Shown here: one piece after another, positions 7,802 through 15,738 of the stretch
How the letters are laid out: every line of letters starts with the position of its first letter
Position numbering within the stretch: the stretch's first letter is position 1
Origin: Betaproteobacteria bacterium UBA5216
GTDB taxonomy: Bacteria > Pseudomonadota > Gammaproteobacteria > Burkholderiales > SG8-41
Assembly: GCA_002412495.1 (NCBI GenBank)
Contig: DHVE01000035.1
Coordinates: forward strand, 1-30,193
Length of the DNA stretch: 30,193 nt
Direction: 5' to 3'
Notes under the pieces: generated by a model
The model's input: the letters and a program-made list of their open reading frames with translations, nothing else
What the model was told of the DNA's origin: nothing
The model's database searches: none
Program-made: the position numbers and the translations under genes

Positions 7802-9142
7802 TCAACTGCCAGCAATCGTCATGTGATCAATCAGTATCGAGCCGCACTGGCGCGAGCCATGGCGCAGCACGTCGTTGCCGATCGCAACCATGCCGCGGAA
7901 CATTTCCTTGAGGTTTCCGGCGATGGTGATCTCCTGCACCGGATAGGCGATTTCGCCATTTTCCACCCAGTAGCCCGCGGCGCCACGCGAATAATCGCCA
8001 GTAATCGCGTTGACGCCCTGCCCCATCAATTCCGTCACCAACAGGCCGCGATGCATTTTTTTCAACAGCGCGGCGAAATCGTCGCCGGTGTCGCGCAAGA
8101 TCAGATTGTGATTGCCGCCGGCGTTGCCGGTGGACTGCATCCCCAGCTTGCGCGCCGAATAGCTGCCGAGAAAATACCCCTGCACCAAGCCGTCTTTCAC
8201 CACTTCCCGCGCCTGCGTCGCCACACCCTCGCTGTCAAACGAACTGCTGCCCAACCCCTTCGGCAGGTGAGGCAAATCGCTGATCTGCACGATCGGCGCA
8301 AACACGCTTCTCCCAAGGCTGTCGAGCAAAAACGACGATTTCCGATACAGGCTGCCGCCGCTCACCGCCGAGACAAAATGGCCAAGCAGGCTCGACGCAA
8401 TCGTCGCCTCGAACAATACCGGCGCCTGCGTGGTGGCGATCTTGCGCGCGTTCAGCCGGCGCACCGCGCGTTCCGCGGCGAGCTTGCCCACGGACTCCGG
8501 CGCCACGAGGTCCAGCGGCGAACGCGCCACATCGTACCAGTCATCGCGCTGCATGCCGTCATCTTCACCGGCGATCACCGAACAACTGATGCTGTGGCGA
8601 GAACCGGGATAACCGGCGAGAAAACCGTGTGAATTGCCATAGACAAAATGTGATTCCTGCGTCGAAACCGACGCGCCCTCCGAATTGCTGATGCGTTTGT
8701 CCACCGCAAACGCCGCAGACTCGCATGCTTGCGCGAGTTCAATGGCGCGCTCCACCGTCACGCCCCACGGATGCCACAGTTGCAGATCGGGAAAATCGCG
8801 CGCGAGCCGGTCCTCGTCCGCCAACCCCGCGCAATCATCCGCGGCGGTAAAACCCGCGATCGACAGAGCCGCATCCACCGAATCACGCAGCGCCTTGGGT
8901 GAGAAATCCGACGTGCTGGCGTGGCCCCGTTGCTTGCCAAGATAAACCGTGACGCCGATACCCTTGTCGCGGTTGTATTCGATGGTTTCAACTTCACCGT
9001 GGCGCACGGTGACGGTTTGGCCGTATCCTTCGCTGACTTCGGCCTCGGCGGCCGTCGCGCCTTTTTGACGCGCATAATCGAGCGCATCGCGCGCCAGCGA
9101 TTGCAAACGGTCGCTGTCGTGGGAAAAACCGGAGTTGGGCAT
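7802..9142 (-). CDS. pmbA: PmbA/TldE family metalloprotease subunit
   Basis: PmbA (TldE) pairs with TldD to form a zinc-dependent peptidase that processes modified peptides such as microcins and degrades unfolded peptides. The TldE-type subunit itself lacks the HExxxH metal site, and none is visible here. The 446-residue length fits. Recognisable parts are AEAEVSEGYGQTVTVRHGEVETIEYNRDKGIGVTVY near the N-terminus, the central EATIASSLLGHFVSAVSGGSLYRKSSFLLD, and the C-terminal TGNAGGNHNLIL and TGDYSRGAAGYWVENGEIAYPVQEITIAGNL, which are strongly conserved. The ATG at 9142 gives MPNSGFSHD; an upstream in-frame extension of 21 residues looks non-coding. It is divergent from darP, an arrangement often seen in proteobacteria. 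Confidence 0.95.
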   Translation of the reverse strand: MPNSGFSHDSDRLQSLARDALDYARQKGATAAEAEVSEGYGQTVTVRHGEVETIEYNRDKGIGVTVYLGKQRGHASTSDFSPKALRDSVDAALSIAGFTAADDCAGLADEDRLARDFPDLQLWHPWGVTVERAIELAQACESAAFAVDKRISNSEGASVSTQESHFVYGNSHGFLAGYPGSRHSISCSVIAGEDDGMQRDDWYDVARSPLDLVAPESVGKLAAERAVRRLNARKIATTQAPVLFEATIASSLLGHFVSAVSGGSLYRKSSFLLDSLGRSVFAPIVQISDLPHLPKGLGSSSFDSEGVATQAREVVKDGLVQGYFLGSYSARKLGMQSTGNAGGNHNLILRDTGDDFAALLKKMHRGLLVTELMGQGVNAITGDYSRGAAGYWVENGEIAYPVQEITIAGNLKEMFRGMVAIGNDVLRHGSRQCGSILIDHMTIAGS

Positions 9143-9246
9143 AATGGGGTCGGGGTAGTGATGCACAAACGACGCACCGAAAAGCACGCCTGTGAAATCC
9201 TGCAAAGCGCTATATCATAACAGGTTGAATCACAAGGCAGACACCG

Positions 9247-9774
9247 ATGATTGTTGAAAACAAGGTATGGCCCGCGGGTAACGACGGCGCACCGGAATAC
9301 GACGGCCCCAGCAAAACCCAGCGCAAGAACGAGGCGCACGCGCTGCAAGCGCTGGGCATCGCGTTGGTGGCGCTGAATCGCGAGCGGCTTGCGCAGGTTG
9401 ATCTGCCCGAATCGCTGCGCGACGCGGTGCTCGCCGCGCAAAAAATCACCGCGCACGAGGGACGCCGCCGGCAAATGCAGTTCATCGGCAAACTGATGCG
9501 CCATATCGATCCCGCGCCGATACAGGCCCGGCTTGACGAATGGAATTCCGTATCGGCGGAACAAATCGCGCGCATGCACCAGATTGAACGCTGGCGCGAC
9601 CGCTTGCTCGCCGAACCCGCCGCGCTCGGTGAACTGGCCACCTCGTTTCCGCAAGCGGATTTGCAACCGTTGCGCACCCTGATCCGTAACACCCTGCGCG
9701 AACGCGCGCAGAACAAACCACCGAAAAACTACCGCGCGATGTTCCAATTGCTGCGCGATATAATCACACCATGA
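9247..9774 (+). CDS. darP: Ribosome-associated protein DarP/YjgA (DUF615)
   Basis: DarP (YjgA) associates with late 50S ribosomal assembly intermediates. The 175-residue sequence shows the family features: PSKTQRKNEAHALQALGIALVALNRERL at about 21-48, LPESLRDAVLAAQKITAHEGRRRQMQFIGKLMR in the middle, and a C-terminal RTLIRNTLRERAQNKPPKNYRAMFQLLRDI. It is mostly helical and basic, as expected for an rRNA-binding protein. The ATG at 9247 is the first codon in this frame that fits the family N-terminus. Its stop overlaps the mog start (ATGA at 9771-9774), so the two are probably translationally coupled, and pmbA lies divergently upstream. pmbA-darP-mog is a recurring neighbourhood in betaproteobacteria as I recall it. 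Confidence 0.94.
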   Translation: MIVENKVWPAGNDGAPEYDGPSKTQRKNEAHALQALGIALVALNRERLAQVDLPESLRDAVLAAQKITAHEGRRRQMQFIGKLMRHIDPAPIQARLDEWNSVSAEQIARMHQIERWRDRLLAEPAALGELATSFPQADLQPLRTLIRNTLRERAQNKPPKNYRAMFQLLRDIITP

Positions 9775-10397
9775 ATAATCCAGCGACGACTGACGAACTG
9801 TTGATCGGACTCGTGTCGATCAGCGACCGCGCCTCGCAAGGCGTATACGAAGACCTCGGCATCCCCGCATTAAAAGACTGGTTTACCCGGGCGCTCACGT
9901 CTCCCTGGCGCATGGTGACACGACTTATTCCCGACGAGCGCCCGTTGATCGAAGCCACACTCAAGGAACTGGTGGACACCAAAAAGTGCCATCTCGTGCT
10001 CACCACCGGCGGCACCGGCCCGGCGCTGCGTGATGTCACTCCCGAAGCGACGCTCGCGGTAGGCGATAAGGAAATGCCGGGTTTTGGCGAACAGATGCGG
10101 CAGGTAAGCCTGAAATTCGTGCCCACCGCGATACTGTCGAGGCAGGTCGCCGTGATCCGCTTTCGCGGCGCCGACCGCGAACCTAAAACCGGGGCGCTGA
10201 TTATCAATTTGCCGGGCCAGCCCAAGGCCATCAAGGAAACTCTCGAAGGCCTGAAAGACGACGCGGGCAAACCGGTCGTCAACGGCATATTTGGCGCCGT
10301 ACCGTACTGCATTGATCTGATTGGCGGCCCCTACATCGAAACCAATGACGTTGTGGTGAAGGCGTTTCGACCGAAGTCGGCGTTGAAAAAAACGTGA
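9771..10397 (+). CDS. mog: Molybdopterin adenylyltransferase
   Basis: Mog adenylylates molybdopterin in preparation for molybdenum insertion during molybdenum cofactor synthesis. The 208-residue protein has the N-terminal LVSISDRASQGVYEDLGIPAL (14-34), the MPT-binding LTTGGTGPALRDVTPEA (77-93) with GGTG at 80-83 and R87-D88, and INLPGQPKAIKETL later on. All are typical of the MogA/MoaB fold and of Mog in particular. The ATG overlaps the darP stop. The stop codon (10395-10397) lies in the first unit of a heptamer repeat array, so the final threonine codon is part of that repeat. Its presence implies molybdoenzymes in this organism. Confidence 0.95.
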   Translation: MNNPATTDELLIGLVSISDRASQGVYEDLGIPALKDWFTRALTSPWRMVTRLIPDERPLIEATLKELVDTKKCHLVLTTGGTGPALRDVTPEATLAVGDKEMPGFGEQMRQVSLKFVPTAILSRQVAVIRFRGADREPKTGALIINLPGQPKAIKETLEGLKDDAGKPVVNGIFGAVPYCIDLIGGPYIETNDVVVKAFRPKSALKKT

Positions 10398-10434
10398 GGC
10401 GTGAGGCGTGAGGCGTAAAGCGTGAGGTGTAAAA
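10393..10434. repeat. CGTGAGG heptamer array at the mog 3' end
   Basis: Six gap-free 7-base units are visible: CGTGAGG three times, CGTAAAG, CGTGAGG and TGTAAAA. The first unit contains the mog stop codon. The same unit recurs at 1929-1977, inverted at 2041-2075 and in short form at 17964-17977. This makes it a dispersed tandem element rather than a gene-specific feature. Confidence 0.8.
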
Positions 10435-10498
10435 TCCCCGCAGCTTCGCGATGAACGCATTACACACACATCACTCCTGGCTCCACACACCCAACACC

Positions 10499-11170
10499 AT
10501 GCTCGAAACCATAATACTCGAAACCGGCCCCAACCCCACTGCCGCCGTGATCTGGATGCACGGCCTTGGCGCCGACGGCAATGACTTCGTGCCCATTGTG
10601 AACGAACTGGATCTGTCGGGCGCCCCGGCGATCCGCTTTGTATTTCCGCACGCACCCGCGATCCCCGTCACCATCAACAATGGTTACGTTATGCGCGCCT
10701 GGTATGACGTTTCGCCTGGCGATCTTGAAGGCGGCACCAAGCGCGCCGACGAAAAGGGGGTACGGGCATCGCAGGCGAACATCGGGCAATTGATCGCGCA
10801 TGAAGTCGAAAGAAATATTCCCTGCAAAAACATTGTGTTAGCAGGGTTTTCCCAAGGTGGCGCGATGGCATTACAAACCGGCTTGCGCTATCCGCAGCAA
10901 CTCGCTGGTGTGATGGCGCTGTCGTGTTATCTGCCATGTGCCGACAGCTTCGCGGCGGAGGCCGCGCCCGCGAACGCGAAAACACCCGTGATGATCGCGC
11001 ACGGCACGCAGGATCCGGTGGTGCCCTACGCGATGGGCAAAAAATCCAGCGACCTGTTGGTCAACGCGGGCTACACGGTCACTTGGCGCGAGTACCCGAT
11101 GCCGCACTCGGTCTGCCTGGAAGAAGTGCGCGATATCGGCGCGTGGATAACTGCCGTACTCCGCGCGTGA
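10499..11170 (+). CDS. Carboxylesterase / phospholipase family alpha-beta hydrolase
   Basis: This is a 223-residue cytoplasmic serine hydrolase of the carboxylesterase/acyl-protein thioesterase family, which hydrolyses short-chain esters. The oxyanion HGLGADGNDF lies at 21-30, the nucleophile elbow GFSQGG at 116-121 with S118, the acid D172 in GTQDPVVP, and H203 in PMPHSV. The full triad is therefore present in standard spacing. I chose the ATG at 10499 because MLETIILETGPNP matches the start of the domain; an ATG at 10451 would add 16 residues with no family likeness. No signal peptide is visible. It follows mog on the same strand after about 100 bases containing a repeat array and need not share its transcript. 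The physiological substrate is unknown. Confidence 0.92.
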   Translation: MLETIILETGPNPTAAVIWMHGLGADGNDFVPIVNELDLSGAPAIRFVFPHAPAIPVTINNGYVMRAWYDVSPGDLEGGTKRADEKGVRASQANIGQLIAHEVERNIPCKNIVLAGFSQGGAMALQTGLRYPQQLAGVMALSCYLPCADSFAAEAAPANAKTPVMIAHGTQDPVVPYAMGKKSSDLLVNAGYTVTWREYPMPHSVCLEEVRDIGAWITAVLRA

Positions 11171-11198
11171 TTGATAAAAACCGCGCCGTGCCCGAGCG

Positions 11199-12725
11199 TT
11201 AATCGATTGCGGTCTTAAAACGCACGCGATCAAAATCGGGGCCGGATTCCACCAGGCCGGAGGGCATCAGGCTGAATGTTTTTCCATCGCTGATGCGCGT
11301 GGCTTCCAGCGTGTCGTTCAAGTTCAAGGAACCGGGCGCTAGCAATGCCAGCCAGTAGCCGCTTTGCGACGGTGCGGCATCCAGAAATATGGCTTTGCGT
11401 ACGGCGTCGCCCGCGCCCACCGCGGACTGCGTTACGGTGGCCGGCACCACCGCGCGACTCAACACCTGAATCCCGGCACGGCGCTGGCCATGTTCATCGG
11501 ACTCCACGCGCCTCACCACACCCGCGCCCCAAGTGGCCGATTCCCCCTCTGGCAACAAACCGATCAGCACGCCCACTTGCAGCCACTCGCCGCGGCGCGC
11601 CGGCACAATGACGCCATAACCTTCTTCGCTGACGTTATCGACTGTCCACGTTTCCTGAACCACGCGGTTACCCATCGCCAGCACGCCGCCGAATCCCTGC
11701 GTCACCTGTAATGTCGATGCGACTTTGCGACGCTCGGAATCGCGCAGCGGCAATTCTTTTTCCCAGTTAAAGGCCAGGTGCGTCAACGTGTCAGCCATTT
11801 GATCGATGTTTTCGCCGGGCCCCAGATTGATGTCCGGCGTCAGCGCGCCGGTGTTGCCGATGGCGTCGATAATGGCTTGCGCGCCATCGAGCGCGCCACC
11901 GGCGCCGAAATAAAACAACTGCGCGCCTTCGGGCGGCACGCCGAGCGCGCGCGCCGGAGAGTGCCGGCCATTGAGGTCGAAAACAAAATTGCACCCTTCG
12001 GCCGCTTGCCCGCCCGATACAAAATGCGCCGAAAAATGCGCGATCGCGCGATCGGCGATATCCTGTTTTACCGGCGACAATCCGCCGGTGGACGACACGC
12101 CCAGCATCAGCGCGCGCAGGAACTCCCGCCGCACCGTGCTGCGGTCGCCGGCGCCGCCGTAAATCTCCACCTCCTCATCGAGAAATCCGCCGCCGTGCGC
12201 GTGTTTATAAAGCCCCGCCATCTCGCGCCAATGGTTATCGCCCACGTAACCATACCGCATGAGTATCCATTTGATCTGCAACATCTGCGCGCGCATCGCG
12301 CGCGAAATCAACGCCGGTAGCGTCCCGCGAAACTCAACGGCGGCGAGCGGCGCTGCGACGGCTTGAGCGACACACACGCCATACGCGTCGCCCAAGGCCT
12401 TCCAGTAATCCGTCGCCGCCTTCCACAACAGCCCTTCCTGAAACTTTGACTGGGGTTTCAGCGCGAGATACTGCTCCAGCAACCGTTCGCCGTGCGGTTT
12501 GAGCGGCTCATCGATGCGCCCGATTAATTCATACCGCCGTGCCAGCGTGAATTCACCGGTGCCGCTGATCGACTGTAGCCAGTTAAACGCCTCTTGCGCG
12601 GCCTTGATGGGATCCTCTCCGGACCACGCGGCCGTGACCGCGCCAATTCGCGCCGGATCCGCCTTGTCGCCGCCCAACTGCTCCGCCAATTTGCCTCCCA
12701 TCGCGGCCTGACACCGCGGGTTCAT
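11199..12725 (-). CDS. Uncharacterised protein with PilZ-like C-terminal module (paralogue B)
   Basis: This is a 508-residue cytoplasmic protein without signal peptide or membrane helix. Residues about 1-310 are mostly helical and I do not recognise them. Residues about 328-410 resemble a PilZ domain, which binds cyclic di-GMP: SERRKVASTLQV supplies an arginine pair (R332-R333), and NVSEEG at 364-369 fits [DN]xSxxG, followed by YGVIVP, a long GVLIGL strand and GVVRRVESDEHGQRRAGIQVLS. The arginine motif is not the canonical RxxxR, so cyclic di-GMP binding is uncertain. It is a paralogue of the gene upstream (12799-14343), with shared segments such as RYGYV/RYGMV and DEHGQRRAGIQ/DEHRQYHAGIQ. 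The two are 73 bases apart on the same strand and probably form an operon. Confidence 0.8.
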   Translation of the reverse strand: MNPRCQAAMGGKLAEQLGGDKADPARIGAVTAAWSGEDPIKAAQEAFNWLQSISGTGEFTLARRYELIGRIDEPLKPHGERLLEQYLALKPQSKFQEGLLWKAATDYWKALGDAYGVCVAQAVAAPLAAVEFRGTLPALISRAMRAQMLQIKWILMRYGYVGDNHWREMAGLYKHAHGGGFLDEEVEIYGGAGDRSTVRREFLRALMLGVSSTGGLSPVKQDIADRAIAHFSAHFVSGGQAAEGCNFVFDLNGRHSPARALGVPPEGAQLFYFGAGGALDGAQAIIDAIGNTGALTPDINLGPGENIDQMADTLTHLAFNWEKELPLRDSERRKVASTLQVTQGFGGVLAMGNRVVQETWTVDNVSEEGYGVIVPARRGEWLQVGVLIGLLPEGESATWGAGVVRRVESDEHGQRRAGIQVLSRAVVPATVTQSAVGAGDAVRKAIFLDAAPSQSGYWLALLAPGSLNLNDTLEATRISDGKTFSLMPSGLVESGPDFDRVRFKTAID

Positions 12726-12798
12726 CTTCCCAAGCGATCACCCGGCGGCTGTACTTCGCGCGGCCTTTCGCTTGTTCCTTTGAAGTACCTTGCTTCGG

Positions 12799-14343
12799 CT
12801 ACGCTATCGGTTCAGAAAGCTTGTAGCGCAACCAGTCAAAATCGTCACCTGCCTCGACCACGCCCATGGGTTCCATCAGCACGGTTTTCGGCGGGTTGCC
12901 ATACATGGCTTCCATCGGATCCCGGCCGCTCAGCAGCGCGCTGCGCGTGATGATATGCAGACTGCCATTGGGCGACGGCTTCTGGCTTAACAAAATCGCG
13001 CTTTGTCGCTTGCCGCCGCGCTCCACAGCGCTCAGTGTGCGCAAATATACCAGCAAAGCCGTTTTGGAAATCAGCTGGATACCCGCGTGATATTGCCGGT
13101 GTTCGTCACTCTTCACACGGCGCACGATACCCATGCTCCACAAGGATTCGGTTTCGGAACGAACCCCCACCAGCACGCCGACTTTCAGCCACTCCCCCTT
13201 GCCCGCCGGCACGATCGCGCCGTAGCCGCCAGCGCTGACATCCTCCGCGACCCAAGTGTCATGCGACAGCGCTTCCGAAAAATCCAGACCGTCACTCAGT
13301 TCGGGCGCCACGGCCCCCTGCACGTTCTGATAACCATGCACCACATGCAGCGCCATCGCGGTTCGGCGCCGTTCAGAGGCGCGCGGCGGCATCTGCTTTG
13401 CCCAATTGAACAACAAATGCTTCAGCACCCGGATGACGGACGCCGCGTTGGCATCCGCGCCAAGGTCCAAGTCACCGGGTAATTCTCCCGAACTCCGAAT
13501 CTTCGTCAACAGAGCCTGCGCGGCGGTACTCGCATCGCTGGCATCAAAAAAACGCGTACCGGCGCCCACCTGCGCGCCTTGCATCAGGCGCAGCGGCGGG
13601 CGCGATCCATCCAGTTCAAAACAATAGTCGCAGCCGGCCCACGGCTTGGCGCCGTAACGAAACGCAGGCGTCAGATGCGCGATCATGCGTTCGGCGACTT
13701 CCTGCTCGGGCGGCGACAGACCGCTCGGCGACGACGCCCACAGCATCATTAGACGCAAAAATTCGTGGTTCACCGAGCACGGACGCGCCACGGGATACAG
13801 GTCTACGTGCTTGTCCGCAACCCCCGTGGCCTCGGCAAAAGCCAGACAGCGCGCCGCCTCGGACCAGGTTTCGGGGCGCACCATGCCATAACGAAACAAC
13901 ACCCATTTCATCTGGTGTCGCAACGCGCGCAACCCGCGGGCCGCCGTCACCAGCACGACCTGGGCAGTCTGGTTATCCGGCGACTTGGCTTCCTTGGCCT
14001 GCGCGATACACAACAGGTACCCATCGGCGATCAAGCGCCAGAAATCGGTCATCGTCTTCCAGATGCGCCGTTCCTGTATCTTGTCGTTCTCTTTCAGGTG
14101 ATGGTACGAATCCAGCAACGATTTCTGCGCGGCGCGCGTCGCTATATCGAGTGCATCCAGCAACCCAAAGCGGCGCTCCAGCTTGAATGCGGCGGTGGTA
14201 TTGACCGAGTCCAGCCAGTAATTGACGTCTTCCAGCATTTGCCACGGATCATTGGCCGGAAACGCACTGATGATTTTCTGCGCGTTTTTTTCTTCCGCCA
14301 GAGGGTGGTCGATTGCCTTTTCGCCTTTAAACCAACTGAGCAT
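12799..14343 (-). CDS. Uncharacterised protein with PilZ-like C-terminal module (paralogue A)
   Basis: This is a 514-residue soluble protein, a divergent paralogue of the next gene downstream. The N-terminal two thirds have no motif I recognise but align in layout with the paralogue, for example WKTMTDFWRLIADGYLLCIAQA against WKAATDYWKALGDAYGVCVAQA. The C-terminal module has three adjacent arginines at 325-327 and DVSAGG at 368-373, which fits the PilZ [DN]xSxxG motif. It is followed by YGAIVPAGKGEWLKVGVLVG and GIVRRVKSDEHRQYHAGIQLIS. The ATG at 14343 is preferred over an upstream TTG because GGAG lies five bases before it. It follows the CBS-domain gene on the same strand by about 100 bases. 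A cyclic di-GMP-related role is inference only. Confidence 0.8.
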   Translation of the reverse strand: MLSWFKGEKAIDHPLAEEKNAQKIISAFPANDPWQMLEDVNYWLDSVNTTAAFKLERRFGLLDALDIATRAAQKSLLDSYHHLKENDKIQERRIWKTMTDFWRLIADGYLLCIAQAKEAKSPDNQTAQVVLVTAARGLRALRHQMKWVLFRYGMVRPETWSEAARCLAFAEATGVADKHVDLYPVARPCSVNHEFLRLMMLWASSPSGLSPPEQEVAERMIAHLTPAFRYGAKPWAGCDYCFELDGSRPPLRLMQGAQVGAGTRFFDASDASTAAQALLTKIRSSGELPGDLDLGADANAASVIRVLKHLLFNWAKQMPPRASERRRTAMALHVVHGYQNVQGAVAPELSDGLDFSEALSHDTWVAEDVSAGGYGAIVPAGKGEWLKVGVLVGVRSETESLWSMGIVRRVKSDEHRQYHAGIQLISKTALLVYLRTLSAVERGGKRQSAILLSQKPSPNGSLHIITRSALLSGRDPMEAMYGNPPKTVLMEPMGVVEAGDDFDWLRYKLSEPIA

Positions 14344-14445
14344 TCTGTCTCCGACCAAACTGCATAATCGTATGCCGCTGTTTTCGCTAACCGTTTGTTA
14401 TTATGACATTTTTCCCGCGCTCTGGACACCAACGCCCTCGCTCGA

Positions 14446-14928
14446 CTAGCCTTGGCCTTTCGCCGGTTCCGCGCCCGGAGCCGGAGCGGACTCGCCCTCC
14501 GGCCAATTCTTGATGTACCGCTTCAACAGGCGATTCTCGAAGCTCGCTTCCTTGATCGCCGCCTTGGCAATGTCGTGAAATGAAATCACCCCGAGCAGTT
14601 TTCCGTCCTCCTGTACGGGCACGTAGCGCACGTGATGTCCGGTCATGAGTTCGCGCAAGATTTCGGAGGTGTCGTCTGCCTTGCAAGTCAGTGGGTCTTT
14701 CACCATCACCTCGGCGACCGGCAAATCGCCGAGATTGCCGTGCCGCGCATGCAGCCCTTTCAGCACTTCGCGAAAGGTCAGCATCCCCACCATCCGCCCC
14801 GACGCCATGACCACCAGCGACCCGATATCGTTTTGCACCATGATCGCCACGGCGTCCGCCACGCGGCCATCGGGCGCAACGCTGAATATGGTGCTGCCCT
14901 TGAGATTGAGTATGTCGCGGATAATCAT
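14446..14928 (-). CDS. CBS-domain-pair protein
   Basis: This 160-residue protein consists of two CBS domains, a module that binds adenosine nucleotides such as AMP, ATP or SAM and acts as an energy or metabolite sensor. The first spans about 7-62 (TIFSVAPDGRVADAVAIMVQNDIGSLVV then GRMVGMLTFREVL), and the second about 73-130 (VAEVMVKDPLTCKADDTSEILRELMTGHHVRYVPV then GKLLGVISFHDIAKA). The C-terminal tail is rich in P, A and E. No partner domain is attached, so it probably regulates another protein. The ATG begins MIIRDILNLKG, usual for such stand-alone pairs. It lies upstream of the PilZ-like pair on the same strand and divergent from the candidate selenoprotein. An overlapping frame at 14387-14935 is a shadow. 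Confidence 0.93.
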   Translation of the reverse strand: MIIRDILNLKGSTIFSVAPDGRVADAVAIMVQNDIGSLVVMASGRMVGMLTFREVLKGLHARHGNLGDLPVAEVMVKDPLTCKADDTSEILRELMTGHHVRYVPVQEDGKLLGVISFHDIAKAAIKEASFENRLLKRYIKNWPEGESAPAPGAEPAKGQG

Positions 14929-15004
14929 CGGTCACCGCTCCGTTCCGGGTTAAGTCCGAAAGCCATCTTAGCGCACCCGCTATAAGGTGGAAAGAGTGAA
15001 AAGT

Positions 15005-15010
15005 TATAAT
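15005..15010 (+). promoter_or_regulatory. Possible -10 box for the candidate selenoprotein gene
   Basis: A perfect TATAAT lies 13 bases before the ATG at 15023 and 40 bases before the ATG at 15050. I find no good -35 box at 16-18 bases upstream, so this is weak support only. If used, transcription would start near 15016, favouring an ATG start over the GTG codons upstream at 14987 or 14996. Confidence 0.3.
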
Positions 15011-15049
15011 ACGAAATCACCCATGTCCCTGAAACCACTGGAAAACGCC

Positions 15050-15685
15050 ATGACCCAACGCATACGCGGCATCACCGACGCCGAGGCCACCGGCCCGACC
15101 AAAGACCTGTTCGACGCCAGCAACATTCTGCTGGGCCGCACCGCCAATCTGCAACGCATTTTGTCGCACAGCCCGCTGGTCGCGCGCTGGTTTCTGCCGC
15201 TGGTAGCCGCGGTGCGCCAACCCACGGCGGGCGCGGTGTCGGATGTCAGGCTGCGCAACCTGTCGTGCCTGAAAACCTCCACCGTCAACAACTGTAATTA
15301 CTGAACGCAGCACAATCGGGTGCTTGGTCAAGCACTGGGACTCACCGACGCGGAATTCGAAGCGCTGCAGGCAAAAGATTATCTCGCCAGCCCGCTCTTC
15401 ACCGACAAGGAAAAAGCCGTGATGGCCTGGTCGGAAGCAATGACGTTGAACACCGCCAAACACGACGATGGCGTGTGGAACGAATTGCGCCGCCACTGCA
15501 GCGAGGCCGAAATCGTCGAGGTGTCGATGATGTGCGGCTTGTTCAACATGATCAACCGGCTGAATGACTCCTTCCGCACCGAGCTTGAACCGGAAGAATA
15601 TAATCGCCGGCAGCACAAGGCCGTCGGTGTGACGGCGGATGCGTTGGTGGATTACGCCTGCCGCATTTGTCAGCAACGCAAGTAG
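15050..15685 (+). CDS. Candidate selenoprotein: carboxymuconolactone decarboxylase/AhpD-like protein with in-frame TGA
   Basis: The AhpD/CMD fold often provides a CxxC thiol redox centre for peroxide reduction. This gene reads MTQRIRGITDAEATGPTKDL at the start and LRNLSCLKTSTVNNCNY up to residue 84, then TGA (15302-15304, codon 85), then TQHNRVLGQALGLTDAEFEAL in the same frame to TAG at 15683-15685. In family members with this motif the residue at the TGA position is the second cysteine of CxxC, so the product would carry CxxU (C82, U85). A hairpin with a GGTC loop follows, described separately. Read through, the protein is 211 residues, normal for the family. An alternative start is ATG 15023. 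A Cys-to-stop mutation or a base-call error is the competing reading. A CMD/AhpD-like selenoprotein family has been reported from marine metagenomes, as I recall. Confidence 0.82.
15302..15341 (+). promoter_or_regulatory. Candidate bacterial SECIS element directing Sec at UGA 15302
   Basis: After the TGA, a perfect 6-bp stem GTGCTT (15320-15325) and AAGCAC (15330-15335) closes a GGTC loop (15326-15329). It extends by a G-U pair (15319/15336), then, past one mismatch, by 15317/15338 (C-G) and 15316/15339 (U-G). The loop starts 21 bases after the TGA. This matches what is known of bacterial SECIS elements: a short stem-loop at roughly 16-37 bases with a G among the first two loop bases. The GGUC resembles the E. 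coli fdhF loop recognised by SelB. Codons across the stem (CTT GGT CAA GCA) depart from the CTG/GGC/GCG preference of the neighbourhood, as if RNA structure constrained them. Confidence 0.78.
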
Positions 15686-15699
15686 TGTGGTCGACCGTT

Positions 15700-15733
15700 C
15701 CGCGAACCGAAATACAATCCGCAAGGTTCGCGG
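15700..15733. terminator. Inverted repeat between convergent genes, possible bidirectional terminator
   Basis: CCGCGAACC at 15700-15708 is repeated inverted as GGTTCGCGG at 15725-15733, a perfect 9-bp stem with a 16-base loop. It lies in the 53-base gap between the convergent selenoprotein candidate and the solute receptor gene. There is no strong T-run on either side, so intrinsic termination is plausible but not proved. Confidence 0.5.
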
Positions 15734-15738
15734 TTGAC

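Noticed and set aside
7496..8632. A 378-codon plus-strand frame
   Set aside because: It lies antisense to pmbA and the OmpH-like gene, both well supported, and the product has no recognisable motif.
14387..14935. A 182-codon minus-strand frame overlapping the CBS-domain gene
   Set aside because: The other frame encodes two clear CBS domains; this one is a shifted shadow with low-complexity G/R-rich sequence.
15302..15304. Reading TGA 15302 as a plain stop with two separate genes at 14987-15304 and 15320-15685
   Set aside because: Both parts are in the same frame, together make one full-length CMD-family protein, and the second lacks a ribosome site. Kept only as the mutation or error alternative.
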